The notes under the pieces: generated by a model
What the model was told of the DNA's origin: nothing
Database searches by the model: none
Seen by the model: only the letters and a program-made list of their open reading frames with translations
Shown here: positions 1-9,850 of the stretch, piece after piece
How the letters are laid out: the number at the start of each line of letters is the position of its first letter
Numbering within the stretch: position 1 is the stretch's first letter
Position numbers and translations under genes: made by a program
NCBI GenBank assembly: GCA_036924285.1
Contig: JAYKYS010000010.1
Location: 7,192,001-7,256,000 of the forward strand
Length of the DNA: 64,000 nucleotides
Direction: 5' to 3'
Source: Asterella californica
Lineage: Eukaryota > Streptophyta > Marchantiopsida > Marchantiales > Aytoniaceae

Positions 1-708
1 AGTACGCCGAAGGGGTGGATAAGTTAGAGCAACGATTTCGGATGGTCCTACGGAAGAGTGGAGACAACGTGGAGCTAACGATGACGAGGATTGGAGTAGT
101 GTTGATCAAGAACTTGGTGGGAGGGTTGAGGCCTTCAATTCGAACCCAAGTGGGGTACGAGAAGCCAGCAACCAAAGCGGAGGTCATCAAGGTCACGACA
201 AATATGGAAGAGAGTTTGGATGAGGGAGATATCATCCAACCTCATCATGCCGCTCTGGTATCGACTTCGACTCTTGGTGTAGTCAAAATGATAGCATCTG
301 CACCATCACAATTGGTGATTGCTTCAATGTCAGCTCTTACTCCAACGGTGGTGCCAAGACCGTTTGTCCCTACAACGATGTCTATTGCCACCTCTGATTT
401 TCATGCCGAGCTGAAGAGCATCACCGACACTCTTGCGGATCTCAAGATAAATGTGATGCAGTTACGAGAATGAAGGAACAAAGGTAGAGGAGGAGATCAA
501 AGAGGTTACGACAACAATCCTAACATAGAAAATCAAGGTAACTTTGGAGGCAACCAAGGTAACTTTGGAAGAATCACTTGTTGGACGTGTGGAGGTTCTC
601 ATTTCTAGCGAAACTGTCCTAACAACGGAGCAAGAGGTGCCGAAGATCTTAGAATGAATGTGGGTGGAGAAAATCCATCACAAAGACGAGACAAAGGAGT
701 GACTACTA
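1..708 (+). pseudogene. Gypsy gag C-terminal part with zinc knuckle
   Basis: An open stretch to a TGA at 471-473 continues in the same frame with an Asn/Gly-rich segment (repeats of the type QGNFGGN) and a CCHC knuckle of spacing C-x2-C-x3-H-x4-C around 576-620. A TAG at 606-608 interrupts the knuckle between His and the last Cys. Gag binds and packages the element RNA, and the knuckle is its nucleic-acid-binding module. No ATG is visible; the frame enters from upstream. Both stops are one transition from a sense codon (CAG or CGA). The frame runs cleanly into the right flank of the DNA transposon at 8837, so this is the 5' half of one reading frame. Confidence 0.8.
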
Positions 709-727
709 GGGGGTGTCAAAGTTAAAG
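709..727 (+). repeat. Left terminal inverted repeat of the Harbinger element
   Basis: Nineteen bases beginning with five G are the exact reverse complement of 8818-8836. Similarity falls away immediately inside. The flanking TA/CTA is the candidate target-site duplication. Confidence 0.95.
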
Positions 728-1023
728 AGAATATTTTTTCGATGGGTGAAGGAATCTTTGCCGTAACCCATATGCGGCTAACACGTACAGTTTACTACGT
801 CTAACTTTGTGATGGAACTACATCCTACATCTGTGGGTATTTGAAAGGGGGTCTCAAACATAGACGCGGAATTATGTACTTTTTACTCTTAAATATCGTA
901 TTACTTGATATGATGACGGGAAGACGAGTACGAGAAAGCACTCGCTTCTTGAAAAGTAACATTCAATTTTTGCTAAGTAGTGGAGGAGTGGCTGAAAGAA
1001 CTTGAAAAAGAGAGCGCGAAAAC
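728..1023. other. Left subterminal and leader region of the transposon
   Basis: Non-coding, AT-rich sequence between the left terminal repeat and the ORF1 start codon. It presumably holds the ORF1 promoter and transposase contact sites. No clear TATA box or repeat was seen, and it lacks the CAGTGCGA 8-mer that dominates the middle of the element. Confidence 0.5.
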
Positions 1024-2133
1024 ATGTCGTCTGTTTGTGAAGAGGATGTTGTTTGTTGTTTCGAGATCAGTGAAGAGATTAAGTCAGATGAAGGTAGTTC
1101 TCAGAAGAATGAGAGTAGCGTAGTCAGTATCGATAGAGTTTCACCAGCTATGCCTCTCAAAAATCAAGAAGCTTCGAGAAAAAGTAGAATTCGTTTGAAT
1201 TCAGATGATTATGAGAAAATTGTTGCCTACATCGAAGACGAGGAGAACTTTGCTGCATTACATGGTGCAGGAAGGAAGACGAAAGTTGGTGCGGGGAAGT
1301 GTCTCAACAAAGCCACAGCTTTTGGTATTATGGCTGCTCAACTTTCAGGGAAGAACGGTTTCCCTGTAGTGACTGGTGTAGAATTAAAGAAACGATTCGA
1401 GAGATACGTGAATATGTACAAGAAGGTGAAAGAAATCCAAGACAGCACCGGTGGAGGACTCACTGAGGATGAGATGTTGACTGGGTTGACATTGGAAGAG
1501 AAATTGAATGAGAAATGTCCTCATTTCTTTCGGATGAATGCTGTTTTTGGAAGTCGTGCGAACATTGATCCTCCTGCGTTGTATTCTCAAGGAATATCAG
1601 AGAAGGAGTTTGAAGGTTTAGACTCTCAATGTCAAACTGAGAATACTATTCCTCGGCCAGCTCCTCGCTATGATCAGGAGAATACTCAATTTCAAGAAGA
1701 TGATGGAGATACAAATATTTCTCAGTGCGAAGGTGTCGACTATCAAGGTGCAGACGAAACGATGAGTCCATTTGCAGAAGATGAAATGAGTTTTGAAGAC
1801 GAAGAAGTTGGTCACAGAGAGACGAGCAGAGGAACCTCTACTGTCTCTGAGTCTTTGCATGACACATCTAGAAATCAGAGACCACCAAACGCTCGCAACA
1901 TGAAAGTAGGTGTGTTGAATTTGTACAAGGAAAGTATCAAAGAGAAAGTTCAGTACAGAAAGGTTTACATAGAATATCGTATGGCCACATTGGAGGAGAA
2001 GAAGAGAGCTAGAGAGAGTCACGAGAAGGAGGAGAGTAGAAAGAGACACGCTTCGTTATTTGTTGAATTACACAAAGCTGGCAAGACATTCGAGGAAATA
2101 AGAGAAATTATTGAGAAACTTGACGATATGTAA
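1024..2133 (+). CDS. Harbinger ORF1: Myb/SANT-like DNA-binding protein
   Basis: A 369-residue intact frame. Residues of roughly 55-165 form a Myb/SANT-like region of the kind found in transposon ORF1 proteins: a segment with RKTKVGAGKCLNKATAFG, an Arg/Tyr-rich helix (KKRFERYVNMYKKVKE), a TGGGLTEDE turn and a CPHFFRMNAVFG segment. Residues of about 200-265 are acidic, and the last 75 are highly charged (Lys/Arg/Glu) and probably helical. In Harbinger elements ORF1 binds DNA and helps the transposase enter the nucleus and bind the ends. The ATG at 1024 is the first in frame, and the domain lies downstream of it. Unlike the transposase gene, this frame has no internal stop. The domain assignment comes from pattern recognition, not a search. 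Confidence 0.75.
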   Translation: MSSVCEEDVVCCFEISEEIKSDEGSSQKNESSVVSIDRVSPAMPLKNQEASRKSRIRLNSDDYEKIVAYIEDEENFAALHGAGRKTKVGAGKCLNKATAFGIMAAQLSGKNGFPVVTGVELKKRFERYVNMYKKVKEIQDSTGGGLTEDEMLTGLTLEEKLNEKCPHFFRMNAVFGSRANIDPPALYSQGISEKEFEGLDSQCQTENTIPRPAPRYDQENTQFQEDDGDTNISQCEGVDYQGADETMSPFAEDEMSFEDEEVGHRETSRGTSTVSESLHDTSRNQRPPNARNMKVGVLNLYKESIKEKVQYRKVYIEYRMATLEEKKRARESHEKEESRKRHASLFVELHKAGKTFEEIREIIEKLDDM

Positions 2134-2224
2134 CCGATGTTTTCATATGAGTAAAAGTTGAAGTTCATTGCGTGCCTCTTAAGACTCTCTTCCTTTCAGT
2201 GAGTCGGTGAATAGTTCAGGGTTT

Positions 2225-3200
2225 AGTCGAGGTCAGTTCAGGGCCTGGTCGCAGAAAGCTTCGTTCGAGTGCGAGTCGCAATAAGATTCGGACGAGGGCG
2301 AGGACGAGTTCGCACAGTCAGTGCGTCAGAGAAATGTTCAATGAGATAAAGGGCGAGCGCGAGTTCGCACTAACTGCGATTCGACTGTGAGACAGATTTC
2401 AGTGAGGTAAAAGGCGAGTGCGAGTTCGCACTAACTGCGATTCGACTGTGAGACAGAGAGAATTGCGAAGTGCGAGAAGTGCTCACGACCAGGCGGAAGC
2501 GTAAGAGCGACCCGAGTGAAAGAGATTTGATTAGTAAGTTATCTGTCTTGCTTTTTTCTTGCTCTTTCGATGCTCGAATTACAGTATTTGTGTCGCAATT
2601 AGTGTTGTCGTTGTTCATCAGTGTTGTCGTTGTTAAATTCTGGTGCGCGATGGAGTTAAATGCAAGATTTAGTGCGACAGGGTTTAGGGGCGCACTATGT
2701 ACGATTTGCACAAAAACGATGCGCACTGAGAGCGGCTTACCACGAGGCGCACTGAGAGCGACATGAAACTGTATGCACTGAGTGCGGCTTACCATCTTGG
2801 CGCACTGAATTAGTTTTCATACTTTGCTTAGTGCGATTTACTTTCTGGACGCACTGAGAGTGTTTGCAAACCGAATTTTTAATTAATGCGACTTAGAACG
2901 GTGCGCACCGAGTGCGTTTTTTGCTACGGGGCGCACTCAGTGCGATTTACTTTCGGGTCGCACTGAGAGCGTTTGCAAACTGTGTTATTACTTAATGCGA
3001 CTTAGCACGGGGCGCACCGAGTGTGATTTTGGGTACGGGGCGCACTGACAGTGTCTTTTCTAGAGTTTTCATCAGGTCCGTGGAGTGCGACATGAGATCA
3101 GGCGCACTGAGGTACGATTTAGAGGTAGTGAGTGCGACCTCTTTGCAGTTGCGCACTGAGTGCTAATTTGCATTCTACGCACTAGACTTTATGTTGCTGA
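2225..3200. repeat. Array 1: GTGCGA/TCGCAC-rich tandem repeats between ORF1 and the cargo gene
   Basis: Dense, imperfect copies of AGTGCGA, GCGCACT and CGCACTGAG in both orientations. Two longer units of about 110 bp start near 2829 and 2938, sharing a GCGATTTACTTTC segment, a GAG(A/C)GTTTGCAAAC-like segment and an AATGCGACTTAG segment. A duplicated 50-bp unit also lies around 2345-2455. Small open frames on both strands here are products of the repeat. The position just upstream of the cargo gene means it may include that gene's promoter. It shares its core motif with the arrays at 4320-4870 and 6236-6840. Confidence 0.85.
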
Positions 3201-3275
3201 GTGCGTGTTATAGCCTTTCGTTCTTAATGGTTGTTACTGCAGTCACTTTCCTTCGGTTGTGCAGTGAACTTAAGC

Positions 3276-6031
3276 ATGGAGGGATCCGAAGAAGAATCCT
3301 TAAGCAGGGTTCTGTCAGAAGAGGAATCCGAAGAAGATTCTGAATCCGAAAAAGAGGAGACTCCAGCACCAAAAACTGAGGAAGGACCTTTTCTTATCTC
3401 GTTCACTTCCCAAGAAGATTTACATGAACGAATAAAATGGGGATGGATGAGTAAAGAAGATGTGAACCTTGCTGTGATGGATATAGATGAAGAGGAGTTG
3501 GAGAAATTAGGATTACTGATGGCTTTATCATTCGAGTTTGCTCGCCCTGATGTGAGCACTCTAAACTTCTTTGTTTTGAACGCTTATTCTTCGAACTCCC
3601 TCCCTGTTTCTTAATGTTTGTTTACTCCCTCTCTGTTTTGTAATGTTTGTTTACTAAGAAAGTAGAATGACGAGGTTAGTGTTGTGTTTGTTTCAGATTG
3701 GTCTTTGCTCGGCGTTTGTTCGATCTTACAATGCTGAGTCAAGGATCGCAAAAGTTGGCGAGGTGGAAGTTTCACTAAGTCTCGACTTAATTCGAGAAGC
3801 ATTTTTGATCCCTCAAGGTCTTGTGCAAATGCCTCGTTTTGTGAGACATGTCCGCATAGCAGATTGGTTTCCTGAATATGATAAGGTGGGGAAGAGATAT
3901 TTTGCACGTGAATGTGCAATTCAAGGTTGGAGATCTGCTTTTCAATGTTTGAATGCAGTCCTTTTGGCAAGGAGCAGGCCTAAAACTGTGACTGGCCAAC
4001 TTGCGTTGTATGTAAAGGCTAAAGTTGAGGGGATAGAGATAGACTATGACTGGACTCAGCTGATGCTAGATCATCTTGAAGGAGAGATATTGCATATACA
4101 GAAGCATATGCGAGCCTCAAAAAAGAGTGGAAGTGTAGAAACTTTTTTAGAGATAGCTCTTACTCATCTTTTGCTACATTTGGACATATTGAGAGAGGAG
4201 GATGCAATCTTTAGCAACGAAGACGGAGCAAGAGATCAGGCAGGGACGAGTCAAGATGAAACAAGTAAGGAACTCTACTCTACTGTTTGTTTTACATTTT
4301 GTGTTTGTTTGCATTATCATGTTTGCACTAGAACACTAGAACACTGTAGTGTGCACTTATAACATTGTAGTGTGCACCAAGGAATGGTCGCACTAGAGAT
4401 AAACATCCAGTGTGACCATCGCAGGGATCGCACTAGAGCGACTGTGCTCTGTGCGATCTGAGGAAGGGTCGCACTGGAGATAAACATCCAGTGCGACCAT
4501 CGCTCAGATCGCACTAGAGGGACTGTGCTCAGTGCTCAGTGCGATCTGAGGAAGGGTCGCACTGGAGATAAACATCCAATGCGACCATCACAGAGATCGC
4601 ACTAGAGCGACTGTGCTCAGTGCGATCTGAAGAAGGTCGCACTGGAGATAAACATCCAGTGCGACCATCGCACTGATCGCACTAGAACGATTGTGCTCAG
4701 TGCGATCTGAGAAAAGGTCGCACTTGAGATAAACATCTAGTGCGACCATCGCTCAGATCGCACTAGAGCGACTGTGCTCAGTGCGATGCGTCGCAATGAT
4801 CGCACTGGGCTTAAACACTCAGTGCGACCGTCGCACTGATCGCACTACTCTGAGTCGCTCAATGTATGCGTTATGATTGGGAACTCTTCTAACTCATGTG
4901 ATATTTATTTAGGACCTATCCATCGTCTTGCGAGAAGAGAAGAAGAAGAAATTTGCGCTAGGATTCTCAACGAGAGGAAAGAAGAGGACGCTTTAAACGC
5001 AAGAATTGCAAAGGCTCAACAGAAGGAGGAAGAATTGACAGAGCGTGTGGAAACGCTTGAATGTACTACCGCTCGATATTCGGAGGAGTTGGAAAGTCTA
5101 AAGGCAGAGGTAAACCGTTTTCGTTCTTCGAAGCTTTTCTACTCGAGACTGATTGATCCTTCTATGCCACGAAAGAAAACACTCATTTTGGATTTAAATG
5201 GGCTCTTGATAAGACTGGGACGGAATGAGATGGAGCTTCAAGGCGCCAAAGAAAGAGGCTATCGGATTGAACATTATCGTAAAGATCTATGTTACGTTGT
5301 GAGAGCCGGAGTGAAAGAGTTCATGGACATTTGCTGTGAAGAGTTTCAAGTCTTGATATGGACATCTCGGACCTTGACTAACTGTAATGCTATTCTTCGA
5401 TCCATGGAGAAAAAGAAGTATATTTCAGTGAGAATCGCTTCGGTCCAGGTAACTTTTCAATCATTGTCTCTGTTCCTTGAAGGTTCATTGCATTGATGTG
5501 TATACAGTCTTATGCATACTTCAACTTTGAACTTCTCTTGTACTAATTTTAAGTCTATATTCACTTCTGCAGATATGTAAGATTTTTGCGTAATCATAGT
5601 GTAGTCGTTTCAAGACCATAAGGGAAGCTGCAACAGATAACTTTCTAAATTTGAAAGACTTCTCTCGACTGCATTCCTACAATTTGTGTACAAGAGATTG
5701 TCTCTTGGTTGATGATTCACGGGAGAAGAATAGCACGAATCATCCGTTCAGTGCAATCCATCCTCCTTCCTTCCGCTCGGAGTCTGCAGACATGGACCGG
5801 GATGATTATCTTCTGAAGATTCTGTTAACATGGTTGATGCAATGGAGAAGCGATTTCATAGAAACTCCTAGTTTTGTAGAAACAAGATATAAGGCCGTGT
5901 TTGGTACAGACCCCATGATAGCTTTGAAAGCTTATTGGGGAACTTTGTCTGAGGAGGACGAGGAGGTGTTGTGGCGTTCTTGCACGAGTGCACAGAAAGC
6001 AGATTTTATGTTAAAATACAAATCATCTTGA
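3276..6031 (+). pseudogene. Cargo gene in the transposon: acidic region, unknown domain, coiled coil, FCP1/NIF-like HAD phosphatase
   Basis: Four exons fit by frame and splice sites: 3276-3551, 3697-4264, 4913-5448 and 5573-6031. The introns begin GT and end AG (GTGAGC, GTAAGG, GTAACT donors), and phases 0, 1 and 0 match across each junction. This gives about 612 codons. Residues 1-45 are Glu/Ser-rich. Residues of about 93-280 form a domain I cannot name, perhaps distantly like plant transposon-associated proteins. Residues of about 285-352 are coiled coil. A HAD phosphatase region follows, with nucleophile motif DLNGLL at about residue 375 (5191), WTSR near 5359 and VDDS at 5708-5719. DLNG instead of DxD is, to my memory, typical of a plant NIF-like family. 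TAA at 5591 and TAG at 5597 interrupt the phosphatase domain just before a Cys. Either the gene is broken here or splicing differs; an AG at 5603-5604 would skip both stops but is out of phase. Confidence 0.7.
4320..4870. repeat. Array 2: tandem paired hairpins inside intron 2 of the cargo gene
   Basis: About five to six units of 80-95 bp. A typical unit contains two inverted repeats. The first is a near-perfect 12-bp stem GGTCGCACTGGA / TCCAGTGCGACC with an 8-nt GATAAACA loop. The second is AGATCGCACT ... AGTGCGATCT around GCGACTGTGC. Every stem carries the 8-mer TCGCACTG or a one-base variant. The array lies entirely within the intron 4265-4912 predicted from splice phase, so the pre-mRNA would carry a chain of hairpins. 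Copies differ by a few substitutions. Confidence 0.9.
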
Positions 6032-6235
6032 AGGACTATTTTGTTTATACAATAAAGTTTTCTCCTTGCCAAAAGCACTCTATTCACTAACATCCGCAAA
6101 AAACAACTAACAGTTCTAGTAACCTGCTGTGTTTTTGTAAACCTTTGTAAACCTTTGCGATCTAACAAATGAAAGTAGTTGTGCGACCAAATAAAAGTAG
6201 TTGGGCAAATCTTTGAAGCTAAATATATCATAATA
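6032..6235. other. 3' flank of the cargo gene
   Basis: Short AT-rich spacer between the cargo stop codon and array 3, containing a tandem TTTGTAAACC duplication near 6134-6155. It probably includes the 3' UTR; AATAAA occurs at 6050-6055. Confidence 0.5.
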
Positions 6236-6840
6236 GTCAGTGCGACCGTGCACGAGTCGCAGTAGTTCTATACACTCAGTGCGACATGCGCAACAGTCGC
6301 ACTGGTGTTATACACTCAGTGCGACCCGCGTACCGGTCGCACTTTTATACTCAGTGCGATCATGGGCGGATCGCACTGAGTGCTATGGTGTCAATGCGAC
6401 CATGGGCGGATCGCATTGGTGTTATAAACACAGCGCGACTTCCGCACAAGTCGCACTGATGTAGTCAGTGCGACTTAGCAAAATCGTTGATCGCACTGAT
6501 GTTACACTCAGTGCGACTCGCGTACCGGTCGCACTTTTGTACTCAGTGCGACCAGGGGCGGATCGCACTGAGTAATACACTGCACTAGTGTTGCACGAGT
6601 GCGACTTAAAGTTGATCGCACTGAAGTTACACTCAGTGCGACTCGCGTGTCGGTCGCACTTTTGAACTCAGTGCGACCATGGGCGGATCGCACTGAGTAA
6701 AACACTCAGTGCGACTGGTGATACATCAGTGCGATCGATGATACACTCAGTGCGACTTGCGGATCGATCGCACTTCAGTTATTGCTCAGTGCGATCTTAG
6801 AATTCTGTGCGATATAAGATCTTGTCGCACTGGCTGTTTA
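6236..6840. repeat. Array 3: inverted CAGTGCGA / TCGCACTG pairs between the two convergent genes
   Basis: More than a dozen alternating copies of CAGTGCGA and TCGCACT(G), arranged as inverted pairs every 40-60 bp with short variable centres such as CCATGGGCGGA or CTCGCGTACCGG and an ACACTCAGTGCGAC linker. Nearly identical longer pieces recur, for example CATGGGCGGATCGCA at several positions. It occupies the intergenic space between the cargo gene (+) and the transposase (-), whose 3' ends converge on it. Confidence 0.9.
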
Positions 6841-6984
6841 TCTAGTCTGGACGATATGAGCATTTTCGCACAGCACAAACACCCAACAAAAAGCTCACAA
6901 ATTCAAAAGCTCACAAATACATCACAAACAACCAAGAAGATTACCGGAAATTTTATTAACTTTATGTAAAAGGTCACAAATACA

Positions 6985-8337
6985 TCAAGGTTTAAATAAA
7001 AATCTACCAGGTCTTCTATTATGCTCGAGATAAATTCTAAGAAGTCTATTCCTCTGGTATATCCCAGTGGCATGGGGCGAGAAAGATTCTCTCGTCATTG
7101 TCTCAAGATCTCTTTCATATTCTAAAACTAACTCTCCATCGTCCTCGGTCCACTCATCTTCCTTTTTTAATAAAAAGTTATGAAGCATCGCACAACAACC
7201 TACCCATCTAACTAAGAACTGATTCTCTGATTTTTCTTTCAGTTGAGTTCTAACTTGTTTTAATGAATGCCAACGGGACTTCAAAATGCCTATACAATGT
7301 TCGTTAGCGACCCTAGCATGCGCTAAACAAGTATTGAAATCTTGTTTCTCTCCGTCCCCTCAAGCCATCTTGAAAGAAGGAACAAGATGTCGCAGTGATG
7401 AATATCCCGAATCACCAAGTAAGTATTGATCTGTTTCAAACAAAGAAGACTCACTGTCGATGTGTTTCCATAACACAGATTTTCTCAAGCAGGTGATATC
7501 TTGGCAACTCTCGGGCATACCTGTGAAGAGAAAGATAATTCTCTTTCGATGACAACACACCACCTGTGCATTCACTGAATAATTACATTTCTTATCATAA
7601 TAAGTTTCACCATCCACCCGATGTCTCTGTGATAAAGACAACAGAGTCCCATCTATCAACCCTATACATCCTGGAAATCCCTTTGCTCCAAAAGCTTCCG
7701 AGATTACACGCCTTTCTTCACGACTTGGCCAACGAATCAATCCTCGAAGAATTGACTCCAACGCTTGCATCACTCTCTTAGTATACAGCACCATGGTCCC
7801 ATGGGCAATGCCCCAAAGAAGCAACGACCTTCCAAGAGCAACACCATTTCCGTTGTGTCCAAATCTATCTAAAGCAACAGCAAGTTGGAGAGACACGGGA
7901 GCTTGTTTTACTCGACTCTCATTGTGGAAAATGGGATGAGCTTCTACTAAACTCACCAGTTTCCCAAAACTCCTTCTATCCATTCTTGTAAGCTGTCGGA
8001 AAGAATTTGTAGGCAGGTTTTCAAAATAATTCGTATAAAAGTCTTTACTTTTAGAGAATGAAAATCGATCTTGCCTTTCGAGATATCTGGAAGTATAGAG
8101 TACTTGGTACAACTCTAATAATTCTTCGTCAGAATCGGAAGCTTCCTCGGACGATGAAGAACCGGTACAATCAAGCTCCTGCTTTCTCCTCGAGCTTGAA
8201 ATGTCCATCGTGTTGTTATCACTAGATTCATCTGAAGAAGATGACTCTTCCGAGCTAGAGGAAGCTAACATCACTGTTAGCTCTACGATCTCCTCTATGT
8301 TCCGGAGTAACTGTTTTCTCTCGGATACACGCGGCAT
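6985..8337 (-). pseudogene. PIF/Harbinger DDE transposase with one in-frame TGA
   Basis: Reading from an ATG at 8337, the frame gives about 450 codons, interrupted once by TGA at 7362-7360; a continuous frame resumes directly after it. Residues of about 20-60 are Ser/Asp/Glu-rich. The DDE_4-type catalytic core follows: first Asp in GLIDGTL, second Asp in LLGDSGYSS, and Glu in ARVANEHCIGILKSRW, which lies after the TGA. Further support is NYSVNAQVVC before the second Asp and a CAMLHNFLL motif near the end, both usual in HARBI-like transposases. The enzyme cuts and pastes the element by its terminal repeats. The stop is one C-to-T change from CGA and removes the catalytic Glu, so this copy should be inactive unless read through. 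An in-frame extension upstream of 8337 after a TTTTCAG acceptor (8381-8387) suggests a possible upstream exon. Confidence 0.88.
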
Positions 8338-8817
8338 GAGATTGAAATGAAGTAACCACTGCGTGAGTTGTTCTCTACACCTGAAAACATGACAACATTG
8401 AGCTAACACACATTCAATCGTGAGTTCTCTCTACATTTGAGAACAAGGTAAAATTGAGCGCTGATTGATAAACGTGGACTGCAGAGCTTCAAACAACGAA
8501 TCAGAGTCGTATTCGGGTCATACGATACCTCCACTGAACTCTGGGTCTTGCGAAATGACTTCTACACCGAACTGTCTTGAGAAGTCTTTGCGGGAAAGAT
8601 ATTTTTGAATTTTGAATACATGAAAGTACGTGTCATATTAACACGTGGCACGTAGTACATGGAGAATTAATGTGTCCATTAATCTACGGCCAAAACCGTC
8701 ACGAGCAGTGCGACGAGACCCGCGGGCCATTTCTGCGGGTACCTCCGGATCCACCCGCATCCAAACTGGCTGTTGTCCGGAACTATAGCCCGCGGGTAGT
8801 GGAATAAACACTACGGC
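8338..8817. other. Right subterminal region of the transposon
   Basis: Upstream side of the transposase gene. It includes a GC-rich patch at 8690-8800 with repeated CCCGCGGG and inverted GGATCCACCCGC-like pieces, and one isolated CAGTGCGAC at 8706. It is likely to hold the transposase promoter and binding sites. No additional gene was found. Confidence 0.5.
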
Positions 8818-8836
8818 CTTTAACTTTGACACCCCC
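8818..8836 (-). repeat. Right terminal inverted repeat of the Harbinger element
   Basis: Exact reverse complement of 709-727, ending in five C followed by TACTA. Read inwards it begins GGGGGTGTCAAAG. Confidence 0.95.
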
Positions 8837-9850
8837 TACTATTGATGTAGTGCGAGATCTTATCTACGAGAAAGGAGAGAGTTCAAACTCTTCTCATGCA
8901 CCGATGGAGCTTGTAGCTCAAGAAAGAAAAAGAACTCGATTTTTTGATGAATCAGTTTTCATGGAGGAGTCAACAAGTAGAAGTACTCGCTCGAGTAATA
9001 TTTCGAGTACACCAAGAGAACCAAGAAAGAAGTTGAGGATGGCAGATTTCACTATTTCGTCTTCTCAAGCGAGATATGATGTGGTTGAAGATGTGGGTGC
9101 TCAGCCAACATCACTGTTGGACAACTGATCGCACTTAATCTCAATTTACGAAAGGAACTCAAAGGAAGACTGAGTTCTAAGAGAAGCAAAAAGAAAAAAT
9201 CCAAGAGCAAGACATCGAAATCTGTGGGAGTTGGTGTAGTGGATGTGCATGCTTCAGAGATATGCACTAGGGCTTCAAAGATTGAAGTCCGATTGAATGG
9301 TCATTACGTCTCTGACGTATTGATGGATGGAGGGTCGGCTGTAAATGTCATATCAGAGAGGTTGAGGAAGAAGTTGAGGATGGAACCAACTCGCCCGGCT
9401 AGCATTGTCGTGGAGATGGCTAACAAGCAACGGGTAAGACCTCTTGGTGTGTTAGAGAAGGTGGTTGTGTCTCTGATGAGAGTTCAAACATTGATGTCTT
9501 TTCAAGTGTTAAAAGACTCTAGTTATGATTTGCTCCTATGTAGGACTTGGTTGAGAGTTGTGCGCACCACTGATAGGTGGCACAAAGGATATTTACGGAT
9601 TGGGTCTAGAGATCACAGAGTGATAATATCTCTCTTGAGTGTTGGAGTTGTAACTTCTGATTCTGATAGACCCACCAGAGCCTCTTGGGAATCTGATATA
9701 GAGGATGATCAGAGTGTCTCAGAAGTAGATACGGGAGATTTTTATGATCAAGAATCCTCGTCTGATGACGAAAGATTTGATCGAGATGAATCATTACATC
9801 AACTTAGTGCCATTGACTTGTTGTCTCGATCAGCAGTGGAGAAAGATCTT
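8837..9850 (+). pseudogene. Gypsy gag-pol linker and retropepsin-type aspartic protease
   Basis: The frame entering from 708 continues after the insertion to a TGA at 9126-9128. A frameshift near 9120 is needed to join the Lys/Ser-rich linker (9130-9215) and the protease frame. The active-site motif is DGGSAVNVI at about 9325, preceded by VRLNGHYVSDVLM, with a hydrophobic strand SYDLLLCRTWL near 9520, matching the single-domain retropepsin fold. DGG instead of DTG is seen in plant Gypsy proteases. The protease would cut Gag-Pol inside the virus-like particle. An acidic Asp/Ser stretch (9660-9800) follows. Confidence 0.8.

Larger units (their letters stand above)
709..8836. mobile_element. PIF/Harbinger-type DNA transposon with extra cargo gene, 8,128 bp, nested in gag
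   Basis: The ends are perfect 19-bp inverted repeats starting GGGGGTGTCAAAG. The element interrupts a retrotransposon reading frame that closes again when it is removed. The flanks are ...ACTA on the left and TACTA... on the right, so the target duplication is TA or CTA; the overlap with the terminal G/C run makes this ambiguous. PIF/Harbinger elements usually duplicate 3 bp. Contents, left to right: Myb/SANT-like ORF1 (+), repeat array 1, a four-exon chimeric gene (+) with array 2 in an intron, array 3, and a DDE transposase (-). ORF1 plus a DDE_4 transposase is the standard Harbinger pair. The third gene and the arrays are not standard. The transposase has one premature TGA, so this copy is probably not autonomous now. 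Confidence 0.9.

Noticed and set aside
1384..2049. Minus-strand frames inside ORF1
   Set aside because: They are antisense to an intact Myb/SANT-like coding frame and have no domain.
2370..2795. Overlapping open frames on both strands between ORF1 and the cargo gene
   Set aside because: They run through array 1; the frames stay open because of the repeat, and neither peptide shows a domain.
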